Assembly: GCA_907165065.1 (NCBI GenBank)
Contig: OU015532.1
Coordinates: 45,671,839-45,735,838, forward strand
Length of the DNA: 64,000 nt
From: Caprimulgus europaeus
Taxonomy: Eukaryota > Chordata > Aves > Caprimulgiformes > Caprimulgidae
Reading direction: 5' to 3'
Part shown: piece by piece, positions 38,750-49,860 of the stretch
Position numbering within the stretch: the stretch's first letter is position 1
Layout of the letters: the number at the start of each line of letters is the position of its first letter
Position numbers and translations under genes: made by a program
The notes under the pieces: generated by a model
Databases searched by the model: none
What the model was told of the DNA's origin: nothing
What the model saw: only the letters and a program-made list of their open reading frames with translations

Positions 38750-39130
38750 GCTGCGGAGGCGGCCGCGGCCGGACTGAGCCCTCCCGGCCACCGGCGGCCC
38801 GCAGCGCTCGCAGCGCCCGCCCCTGCTGCGTCGCCATTGGCTGAGGGATCGATCAGTCACGGCGTAACCCGGCAACGCGCCCGGCCCCGCCAGCCCCCGG
38901 CCCGCGCGAGGGAGCGGTGGGGGGGGGCGGGCGGCAGCGGCCACACGCCCCCGTACTACTCGCGGCCTGCGCACCACGTGGTCGGCACCGCTCGCTCATC
39001 GCTATTGGCCCGCGGGGATGTCCCTCAACCAGAGAGCGTGCTCTGATTGGTTCTGGTGCCAGGGAGTCTCGCAGGATTGGTGGAAAGCGAGGCCTCTCTT
39101 CCCGCCTCCACTGACGTCATATGAGCCCAT
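38750..39130 (-). promoter_or_regulatory. HSD17B12: HSD17B12 CpG-island promoter with CCAAT, E-box and CRE motifs
   Basis: Directly upstream of the exon 1 start codon there are four ATTGG pentamers (CCAAT on the gene strand) at 38,836-38,840, 39,004-39,008, 39,046-39,050 and 39,076-39,080. The first has a full NF-Y-like context (AGCCAATGG on the minus strand). A palindromic CCACGTGG E-box lies at 38,974-38,981 and a perfect TGACGTCA CRE at 39,112-39,119. There is no TATA box near the likely start. This fits a housekeeping CpG-island promoter. Which motifs are bound is inference. Confidence 0.75.
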
Positions 39131-39544
39131 TCATAAAATGCTCAGGCTCCGCCCCGCGCCGTCCCGCGGTTCCCCCCCCTCGCCGGGACGCCCCCGTCAC
39201 CGGGACCGGAGTGAGGGGGACACACGGGTGTCCCCGCAGCGGGGAGCGTTCCGCCCCGCTGCCCTCCACCGCTCGGGACCCCCCTAGAACCCACCGTAGG
39301 GACACAAAGCCCCGTCACCGGGCCCCGGCCGAGGGGGACACGGGAGCCCATGGGGAGGCCCAAGCCCTGAAACGCTCCCGGCCGAGGTGTGGCACCGGGA
39401 CGGGCTGAAGGGCCGCGAACGGCGGAGGAAGGGGGAGGATGGAGGATGACGAGCCGGTGCGGAGCGTGGGGCAGCCGGACGGCGGGGAGGTGCGGTGCAG
39501 TGGGGGCGGTTCTAGCTGTGGAGTTGTGCAACGGTCGGTGTCAG

Positions 39545-39812
39545 GAGAGGACACGGGCTGATGGGTCTAAGTTAAAAGAGGGGAGATTTAGACTGGATAT
39601 AAGGAGAAAATCTTACACTGAGGGTGGCGAGACCCCGGCCCAGGTTGCCCAGAGAGGTGGTAGAAGCCCCATCCCTGGAAACATTCAAGGTCAGGTTGGA
39701 CGGGGCTCTGAGCAACCTGCTCTGGTTGAAGATGTCCCTGTCACTGCAGGGGGTTGGACTGGATGGCCTGGAAAGGTCCCTTCAACCCAAACCATTCCCT
39801 GGTTCTATCCCC
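39545..39812 (+). mobile_element. CR1 LINE 3' fragment upstream of the HSD17B12 promoter
   Basis: Contains GATTTAGACTGGATATAAGG and ends AACCATTCCCTGGTTCTA. It is the last CR1 copy recognised in the window; none was seen to its right. Confidence 0.9.
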
Positions 39813-40071
39813 TTCATTGAGGAAAAAGCCTTTTATGGGATTTGTTTGACACAGCCTCATTACAAGCAAAGAAACCTCCTCTAGCTGAGGATTTCAGAGC
39901 TCCACATCCATCCCAGCTGACAGGTGGCACAGAGGACAGTTTTATGTACTTAATGATCTACCATTTATCTGAAGGGAAACAAGACCAAAGAAATTCAATG
40001 GAAACATGCTTTGATAGGGTTATCTGTTTTATTTGTTTAATAAAAATAAATGTTACATTTCCCTTTATTAA

Positions 40072-40108
<37 letters not shown>

Positions 40109-43100
40109 TAGAATAGCTCTTCACTCAATGATACAGAATTAATAGAAATCAAAGGTTTCTGTTCATAATCTACTTGTGGAAACCAATGAGATCCATAGTG
40201 GGATTCAAACTTCACTGGATTCAACAAGACACTGTCTGCAGTGACACAGATCAGCAACATGAAACCATCATACACTTGGCAATGAAAAATTGGCCAAGCT
40301 GCTGTCTTATGGGCTGAGCTGTAGATTTTTAGAAATTAATCTTTATCATAACAGCAGTTGTGGCAGAGCTCATGGGAGGGAGCAGGTCACTGGATTTTGT
40401 TCTGTTCCACTCCAGGAGGTGTCCATCCTCACGGGGATTTAGCTCACCTTTTGGTTTAGCTTGTTTGTCACTTGGTTGTGAAGTGACACTGCAGAGGATC
40501 AAGCTCTCACTGAGTTTTTTTCCTGTTTTTTGACCAAGAGAGCCCACCTATCGCTCACTTGCCACTGTTTTTAGAACAGTGGGATTTGCCAGGGCTAACT
40601 CCTGCAGTCTACACACAGAAAATTCTCAGAGGTCTCACCAAGTGTGTATCCCACACAACACCCACCAAAGGCAGGGCTTGGATTCCAAAGAAGTGCAAAA
40701 CAGCTGGGATAATTTAATTTTCCTTTTGTTCTATATCAGCTTTTCCTTAATTTGTAAACTTACTTTAATCTGCATGAAAAAATCTTGGCATTTTGGTATA
40801 AACACTTGTGTGTTGGAAAGAAAGGACGTTGTTACAGTAAGAGAGAAGAACACAGGTCCATCAGAGGGAGGTTCCAGCATCACTCCTCGATGGGAACATA
40901 GGGCAAGTGTAAATTGTTAGAAAGAACATGTGCTTGCTGTGCCCACCTGGCACCAGTTTCTTCTACTGGCTGTCAAAGCAGCTCTCAGGCTGTTTGCAGG
41001 ATGAGGACACACTGCTGATTGTCACTCTTTTCTCTTCCAGAGGACCAGGCAATAAAGAGACAGGACATGGCAAAAACATCTGAAAAAAAAAGAAAAGGAA
41101 TTAGTTTGGCTCTACTACGAGGGAAAGACAAAACAAGAGCTGAAGTGAGGGCTGGAAGGTAACAGTGTGACCACCAGGGTGACCAAGTGTTGAGGACAGA
41201 AGTGGATTGGCAGTTGGGGAGCGTGTGGGGAGGCTGGAGGAACGGGGATGGGCGTTTCTGAAGGGAGCAGGTCACCTCCTACTGGGTGTCCATGTAAGCT
41301 GCAGGCACACGGGGATGCTGCTGGTTAGAAACGGGTCAGAAATGGGGCAGGGAGTTTGTGGGTGCTATGAAAGCCGTGTTGGCCTTTGTCAGAGCCTTCC
41401 TGCCTTTTATCACAACACTGTGCTGCTCCTGAGACCTCTTGTCTGAAGAACCTTCTGGTTGTGGGTCAGGACAGAACCTGCTCTGCTGTTCTCTTGGGGA
41501 ATGGATAAATCCCTTGACAGAGAAGCAGGGACACAGCAAGGCACTCCCCAAGTTTTTTGTGTTAAGAAAATACCACTGGTTATTCAACAGCGTTGCTGTT
41601 TGTTCTGCTAGTGTGTTCAGAGAGAAAGGCTGTCCTCTGGGAGGCTCATGGCCCACATTTAGATGAAGATGAGTCACAGGCAGGGAAAGGGACTCACTGG
41701 AAGGGAAGGAATTTAGACAAAGGTCAAGTGAGGGGTTTTGGATCTCTTCCTTACGGTCACCTCACATCCCTGGGACACAGGCCTGTCCCCCTTCTCAGGG
41801 TTAATCCTGGTGGTGTTTGCAGGTCTGCTCCCATCTCCCAGAAGCTGCTGCAAAGCCCAGAGGAGCACCCAGTCAGGTGAGCTGATGGGTCAGACAGGCA
41901 TTTGGAACTGTGCTCACACCCCAACGTGCACACACACACACGAGGATACCTTGGCAAGGTCCCAGAGATCTGTGTTTCCTCAGCACCTTTTATCAGCTCC
42001 AGGATGTCATCAGCTCCAGGTGACTGCAGCTGCAAGCTGGTTCAGGGTGGTGATGCAAGCTTCAGTCAACCCACAGCTCAGTGACATTGCTCCATCACAT
42101 GGAAGGTGGCCAAACTGTATGGCAGATCATGAGACAAAAGAGAAAGTATTTAGGAAAGCTAAAGGAGTGAAGATACAGGAGTGAAAAAGCAACAGTGAAA
42201 CCAAATGGGCAAAAAATGAGGATGTGGAAGTGCAGAGAGGGAGACATCAAAGGGAGACAAGGAAAGAAAGAGCAGAGCAGAGAGGAGAAATAAAACACAA
42301 CAAATAGGGGAGAAGGGAGCACCCAATAAGAGACATTCAGGTTTTAGTATTAAGTTTTTCTGTGCCTTTGCTGCCACAAGCACCTCAGGAGCAACCACAC
42401 ATCTTGGTGAGACCACGTTCCCGTGGCTCACATGGACACCCTGCTCTCCCAGTGCCTGAGGGACACACCCACAGCTGAGAACCAGAGCTGGTCACTCAGT
42501 GTGACACGTGGCCAGGGGGGTCTTGGCACTCAGGAGGTCCCCATGCTGGGATCCACGTCTCAGCAACCCCGAGAGTAGGACGGGGACGTGCTGGTCACAC
42601 CTGTGACGTGGTCACTTTTCTCCTGCCACCACAAAGAGGTGTAAGTCATTTGTTTCATGAAATGGCATTCTTGTCCCCAGCTCTCACTGTCTCCCTGGGC
42701 AGAGCTGGCTCTGACTGCGGCGAGGCGAGCGCAGCTCTCCCCCCTGCCCAGTCACCCTGCTCCCGTGCCTCTCTCCCCGTTCCTCACGCTCACCCCCGCA
42801 GCGAGGCCAGGTTCAATCCAGGCTCTGGCTGCCGTGGTGCTGAGCACTGCAGTGGGGCTCTGCCCACATCCACAGCCCCAGAGGGAGCCACTCTGCACGC
42901 TTCAGGGCATGTTCTGAGGTAGAACACCCAAGAATGGGATCTACACCGTTGGGTTTGTGTAGTTGGGGAAGGGGCTACCGTGATGGCCCCTGTGAGAAGC
43001 TTCCAGAAGCTCCCCTGGCTCCAAGGCAGACCCATCTCCAGCCCAGGCTGAGCCAATTAGAAACAGAGAAATGCCTCTCCAAATTAATATTTATGAGGGA

Positions 43101-46100
43101 AGAACCATTTGGAAAGGAAGGAGAAAGCCATCAGGAGAGATCGTTGACTTGAAGCGAAAGAGCATCAGCCTGAACCAAAAGGGCATCGTTGCCATGAGGA
43201 AGGAGGAAGAAGACAGAGAACCACAGACCCTCCAGGACTCCTGTGGACCTCAGCAGTTGGGAAGAAGGGGCATCCAGCTCACCCAAACACTGACCAACCA
43301 CCAAAGAGCCGATTGTCCCAGCTCTGCAGAGCTCACTGGTGCAAATGAGCCAGAGAGCAGCAGGTTGAGAGGAAGGGACAGAACTGGTACCACCAGGAAG
43401 TGCCATAACAGCAGCAAGTTTTGGTTCACATCTCTCCTCCTGCAATCACACACTTCTGATGATAGTTCCTACAAGAAGGACAGGAACCTGCAGCCACAAG
43501 TCTTAGCTTGGAAACTGAGTCATCCGGGCACGGCTGGTTACCACGCTGTGTTCCAGCTCCACACTCCTTGTTTCTGAAATAAACCTTGGGTGTCAGCAAC
43601 CTGTCCTCCTACTCCAGGGATTGAAGTCCCAAATTTCTCAACAACAAAGCCCTCCAGGCCAATGGAAGCTCCACAGAACCTAAAGCGAGACACCAGCTGA
43701 CCCATTACCTACTTGAGCCTACAGACTAAGTTTAACACGCCACGCAGATCCATGCTGCTCTTTATGAGAAGGTCCAGTTGATTCCCCTTGAAACCAGGGA
43801 ACAATGCAAATGGCACTACAACCTCCAGGGACTTCTCACTTTTACCTACTGTGAGCTCCTTGAAAAAAACATCTCAAAATTCCTCTTTCTGTTGCCATTC
43901 CCTCTTGAGCGTTCTCAGAAGTTGTTACAATGGGGAGCTCCAGATCTTCTCATCGTGCAAAGCAAGGAAAGGCTTGAGCAGGACATGGATATCAAGTTGG
44001 GGTTTTTTTAATCACCAGCAACAAGTACTTCTCAAAAAACCAATAATTCTAATAGTTGTACAGGCTGCAAATCCAAGTGCAGCGTGTGTTTAATGGACAG
44101 AAACAATATGGGCCACGGCAACAGAAGAACCTGCTTCAGTTCCACAGCCCAGTGAAATGTAGTGATTTGGAGCTGAAAATATCACCTGGAGAAGCAAAAT
44201 ACTGTGTGTGCACTGTTTAATCCTTGACTTCTCTGCTACCTGGTTTTGTAACAGTAGATAAGGGACACAGATCCTTGTCCACACAACAGGAACAAAGTTC
44301 AAGAGCGCGTGTCCCTCGCGCCGCTGCCAACGCTGGCTGGCACCTCGCACGGTGCATTCACCTTCAGACCCAGATGATGGACTAGGGTTGATAATAAACC
44401 TCAGTCTCCTCATCTACAACCTCTTGTTCATCCACTGCACTGTGTGAGAGACACTCAACCCTCTCTCCCTGCGCCCTTTGGTGGGACATATGGAATGTGA
44501 GATTGGGTCTGTAGCCCTCCCTCCATTTATTGGCCTGGAGAGAGTCCACCTAGCACAAGCTGGTTCATCTCCATGGGACATTTCCTCTCTTCCACATAAA
44601 CTACTCCACCTCTTCTGTATCCCAGTGGACTCACTTTGCCAAAATATCCTTCCAAAAATAAAATAAATCGAGTCTTCTCCAAGTGTCTCCTTAAAGATCT
44701 GCTCTCCAGACAGTCCTGGTGCCCCTGCCATAACCTGGTGCTCCTCCTAGAAGACTTTGTCTTGGCCACTCCCAGGGTTTCATGAACACAAATTAAACTT
44801 TGAAGAATGCCCCTTAAGTATGATTTATCTCTTCTGGTTTGCACATGAGAAACATGAGGGCAGAGTTCAACTAGGACCCTAGCAGGGACAGAAATTGAGA
44901 GGAAAAATAAATAAATCTCATTTTCTTGTCTTTACCACCCAATTATTCTGTATTTTTTGTCATTTTGTTTGATTTTTTTTCTTCAAATTCTATGTAATTC
45001 TTTAAAATGTTTGGCTTCTAGATTTCCTGAACTGTCCTACCATTCAAGTTTTAACTATTAAAGCTGCTTATTTCAAAACAACCTGGGAAATGAAGTCATT
45101 CCCAGGGCTGGAGATCGTTCCCATTACAACGAGGATTTGGATCCCACGTACAGAGCGTTGCAGGTGGTTGCCTTAACCCCTGGCTTCCACATTCTCCTGC
45201 CCAAACAGCACCAGTTCTTCCACCAGCCCATACCTGTCTCCTCTAAATACCTCAGAGGTCCTGGGGGGAATGAAGCATGAGCTCATTTCTGCCCTGTAAG
45301 CTTGGAGATTCTGTCTGTAGCTCACATCCCACCATCTAACACCAAAAAAATGTTCAAGAAAGCATTCAGAGATAAAATATATTCTTTTTTTTTTGGTCTT
45401 CCAAGGTTTTTATGCTGTCTCCTACCAAATAAGCCTTCTATTTTCACATGACTTGCTCACCTCTCAGGGGATGAAGAAAGTTTAATCCCTATAATCCATG
45501 CACTCCTCTGCTTCAGCAACTGGTAACACTTAATGCATACATTGATTATTAGATTGATTCCATCACTTCATTTTTCTATTGATCACAGAATGGGAAGTTA
45601 CCTCCTCAAAACAAATTCTCTCTCTTTGAATAACCTGCAACAGTCACAGAGTGAAAAAAAACCAAACAAAATTAAAATGGATGGCTGAGCAATGATTGCT
45701 TAACTCCCCCCTTTGTGAGGATTTCCCAAATAGCAAAAAAGCCAAATAAAAACCTAAAATGTCTGCATATGAGCATGGCAGCCTTGCTGAAAAGCAATGT
45801 TCTTTCATTTTAAGGTCCTTCTGGTAATTCTTCAGCGCTGCATTAAGTATTTGATGTAAAAATTATACAGTCTAAAAGGCAGAAGATACAAAATCTCAGG
45901 TAACATCCCAAGGGAACTCATCATCCATCCATTTCAGAATGCAATATTGTCTTGCCCTAGGAGACTTCAAGTTTTTAATTTAGATATTTTCCTAAAAAAT
46001 TGTTGCATGAAGACTTCTCCAAACAGCCCATCCAGGGACAAGAAGTCAGGTGGTGCCATGTGAGCACACCTTCAACCACGGTGTCCCAACCATGCAGTTG

Positions 46101-48835
46101 CCTACTCCCAACATTAAAGGTGTTGAGGTAAAGAACATCGCTCTCTTCCACCACCACAACTCAGTTGTGGTGCACAGGATAAGCAGTTTATAGTAAATTT
46201 AACCACTTTCCTTCCACTAAAGGGGTGAAAAACTTGATTAATGGGAACTAAGATGACAAAAACCAGCAGCACTTTTAAGATGGGCCCACTGTAAATGTAA
46301 ATATCCATCTCAGAATTCATTTTACTGACACACAGAATTAAGGGAGGGGATATCCAGGATTCCCGAGTCAAATTCCCCACTAGGACACAGAACCCAATGT
46401 TGATATTCTTTTCTGGATTTATCAAACTTAAAAGAAATTAAAGCTTCTTTCTCATTTGAAACTGCTCCAGAGTATTTGTGGTCTGATAGTTAGAGCTCTT
46501 CCCACAAATTCCAGCAAACTGAGCTCGTTATCCCCTTTACACAATTAGTTTTGCTTGTTTACTCTCTTCTTGAGCTCATAGAGTTTATTTTTCCTCCCCT
46601 ATATAAAAAAAAAATGTGTAATTGTCACTTTTGTGTCTTTCCCTTAACAGTCTCTCCATTGCTCTTAACATCCACGTGGTCCTTTCTGCATCTGTTCCAT
46701 CCATCTGCTGAATCCCTTCAGCTGAAGGTGGGGTGATCTCACTAATTCCATATCCTTGGACATTAATATTTTCTCTATGTACAGGAAATCCCTCCCTTAA
46801 CAGTGTCTAGGACATCATCTTGATTTTACTTTCTCAGCCACACTGCTATCATCCTGCTGCTGACTGCTCCACCAACCACCAATTCACCACTAAAGCCATG
46901 AGCTCTTCTCGAATAAATTGTGATTAGCTTCTATTTGCATCACTAAATCTCATCCAATTCTACTAATCTCCTTTTTTATGCATCTTGATGGTAGATGGAT
47001 ATCCCAATCCTCCTCTCTAGCCATACAGTCTGCTCCAGTTTGGTGTCCTTCAGATTTTATCACCGCAGTTCTGTGATTTCACTAGTGTCACTAAGGAAAA
47101 AAGGAAATAATTTACAATATAAGGCTTTGAAAAATCCAGTTGGCAGCCAGCTTTCCATCAGTACATTCTCTCTCCACCCATTATCTGACAGTGCATTCCC
47201 AAGTCTCCTTACAATGTAATTAATCCAAATTTTCTCCACTTTACATCATCTCCTCACAGGGTACCACATCAAATACTTGCCTGAGAATGAAACATACTCA
47301 GCTTCAGAATGAAACATATTCAGTTTATTATTAAACCCAGTGTATCTCCTCTCTCTGGAAAATCCTAGCAGAAGGTAACAAGTTAGTCTGGCACAGCCTG
47401 GTTTTGCTAAAATTATGTTGTGTTTCATTTTCCCTCTGGGTCTTTTCTTTTGCCCTCCAAAAACTTCTCCAGCCAAGTGTCCTATGGCTCTCAGGCGAGA
47501 TCATCTCTATTACAAACCTCCTCTCTCCACTTTGCCCCCTCTGCATCCAGCTCCCACTGCTGATACAGTAATTAAAGTTAAGACTGTACATTTTTGGAAT
47601 GGGGATATATTGTATTTATTGCCACAATGCATTTCCACTGCCACTGAAATCAGAAAACAGAATCCAGAAGCATTAATTTCCTGCTGAAGAACTGGCAAGG
47701 CGATGGCTCTCTTCAGATGGGAGCATGGTGGGCCACAGGCTAAGAAGTTTAAAACACGTGGCAATACATGATGCACATTTTCCTTGTCTTGAACTTTTAT
47801 ATTTTATTTTATTTTATTCTAGACTTGCTGATTTTTGTATCTCAAATCATCTTCAACAGCTTAAACCTATAAATCCAAACCATCAGGGGTTATAAAGCAC
47901 TTTGACACTTACCCCTTTTTATTTTTGTCTACCCAATTATTTCTTTTCTAAGCAAAACAACATTTTTTCCTCCTATAGAACAACACCTTCCCTAAAAAAA
48001 AAGAAAAAAAGAAAAATCTACTTTATTTCCTTCCCATCTTTCTTCTGAGAATCACACCCATCTGCATGTACTTTAAGGACTGTATTTCAGGTGATAATCA
48101 TTGGCAAAATCCGAAGTGCTTTCTGACTCCTCACATACCTCCTCTCAGAACTGAACTGGAACATGTGCAACAGAAAACAAACCTCTTATGGCACATTTCC
48201 CTTTTTTTCTTTGATCTCAACTGTGTTCTTTGCTTTGCACATCTTCATTTATCAATTAACAAATAAATCCTGCTTTCTTCTGCATTTCAAGAGCATTACA
48301 ATTACCAAGGAAAAGAAAACTACCTAACGAGAAGCTTTCCTGTTCCATTTCCATGAGAAGTTTAAGCATGCTCGGCCCCCAAGTTCACAGCACCACTATC
48401 TTTCAAGATTTGCCTTCAAAAAGTAAGGATGGGGAAAAAAAAAAACCCAAACAAAATTTACCAGATTCACTTCAGGCTGATTTATTTCACTTACTGTTGT
48501 CATTCCTTTCATAGGTAAAATAAGGCACCTCTAGGTAATTAACAAATTCCTTTAAAACAACAGTATGATTAATAAGAAGCTGATTTTGCACTCGGGGCCC
48601 ACTATTAGCATAAATTAAATTCACATGTAATACTTTTTTTCCTCCTTTTTCTTCCCTCCTTGCTTTGTCCTCAGAGAAAACACCTTGCTATCAATACCAA
48701 GTAGAATACCAAGTCCTCTTGGCTTCTTGGGTTTGTCCCTCCATAACTTCACATTTCAGCAACTTCATGCAGCTTAATTCTTCCCCTTCACATTAAAAAA
48801 CCCCATAAAAACAACAAACCAAGCCAAATACAACT
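39813..48835. other. Intergenic stretch upstream of HSD17B12
   Basis: No coding exon, RNA gene or CR1 copy was recognised over 9 kb. It contains a purine-rich stretch (42,180-42,330), a CA-rich spot (about 41,931-41,942), a T-rich repeat near 47,797-47,820 and an inverted RUNX-like pair (46,153-46,171). A 168-codon open frame at 43,071-43,577 resembles no family I know. Confidence 0.7.
40072..40110 (+). repeat. (TA)n(CA)n compound microsatellite
   Basis: About nine TA units followed by about ten CA units. Confidence 0.95.
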
Positions 48836-49860
48836 GTGGATAAACCCGGAGGCCGCTCCTGCCCTGTGCGTGTGCTCCCCCGCAGCTCAGGCTCGCCCCG
48901 CAGGGGGCCTCGGCTCTCGGTTTTGTGGCAAAGCTCCCCAGAAAGTGGAGGCAGAACCGCTCCCAGGCTGGGAGCCAGCGCCTGGGCCGGGCCCCGGCAG
49001 AGCCCGTGGAGGCGGAGCGGGAGCCGGGCAGAGGAGCCCGGGGGGTGTTATAGACCCGAGCTCCCGCCTGGGTGGGAGAGGCCGTGGGCGAGCCCGCAGG
49101 GAGGCCCAGCCGGGCCGGTGCCGCGCTGCCCTGTGGCCGCGGCGGACGCGCCCGCACGCCAGGCCCAGCCGAGCGCCCCGCGGCCGCCTCCCGGCCTGGG
49201 CCTTCGCCCGCTCCCCGTCTGTGCTGGCCGGACACACCCGGCCGGCTCCAGGGGAAAGGGGCAAACCCACCACTGACCTACCGGCGCCTGAGGCGGGGAC
49301 CCCGGCGGGGCCGGGCCGAGCCGGGCCCGGTCCTCACGGAGCGGGGGATAAATCCAGCGCTCCTCGAGCGGCGCCGGCCGGGCACGGGCCGCCCCAGCGC
49401 GGCGGCTGAGGGCTGGCAGGCCCGGGGCTCCCGGCCGGCGGCTGAGAGGCGGCTCCGGCCATGCCGGGCGGGCTCGGCGGCGGCGTTTCCGGCAGCTCCC
49501 GGCATGCCGCGGCGCCTACAACTCCCAGCCTGCCCGGCCCCGCCGACGTTAACCCTCTGCGCTGCCGAGGCGCCTCCGCCGGCCCGGCCCCCCCTCGCCC
49601 GCTCCTCGCCGCCGCTTCCTCGCCTGGGGCCTCGGCCAGGCCCGGCCCGGCTCCTCCGGGGCCCGGGGAGGGAGAGCGGCCCCCGGCCCGGCCCGGCCCG
49701 GCGGTGGGGCTCGCTCCGAGCGGCCCAGCCCCGGCCCCGGCCCGGTGGTGCCGCGGCAGGTCTGGGTGCTCCCGCAGGCTGGTTTCTGGTTCCCAGCGGC
49801 TGCTGTTTGTCACTGGCGGCGGGGGGATTGATTGTCCCCTCCCTGCCAGTGAATAAAAAG
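48836..49860. promoter_or_regulatory. Orphan CpG island with ZNF143-like sites
   Basis: About 1 kb of very GC- and CpG-rich DNA with abrupt borders to AT-rich flanks, 10 kb upstream of HSD17B12 exon 1. At 49,515-49,533 it carries CCTACAACTCCCAGCCTGC, close to the ZNF143/Staf promoter motif (ACTACAACTCCCAGCATGC), and a partial second match at 49,496-49,508 (CTCCCGGCATGCC). A pentamer run of CCCGG lies near 49,682-49,702. Long open frames on both strands match no protein I recognise. It is likely a transcription start, perhaps for a lncRNA; direction is unknown. Confidence 0.65.

Larger units (their letters stand above)
37860..39530. other. HSD17B12: CpG island over HSD17B12 exon 1
   Basis: Very GC- and CpG-rich DNA with abrupt edges against the flanking CR1 copies (37,000-37,700 and 39,545-39,812). 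It covers the promoter, exon 1 and the first 0.7 kb of intron 1. A second perfect TGACGTCA lies at 38,238-38,245, inside intron 1. Several long open frames on both strands here come from GC-richness, apart from the true exon 1. Confidence 0.88.

Noticed and set aside
38237-39046. 269-codon plus-strand frame opposite HSD17B12 exon 1
   Set aside because: It mirrors the GC-rich exon 1 region; the minus-strand frame carries the family-matching protein with a proper splice donor.
43071-43577. 168-codon frame ending beside an AATAAA
   Set aside because: A frame of this length is expected about once by chance in 64 kb over two strands; no domain or splice evidence. RNA-seq or conservation could revive it.
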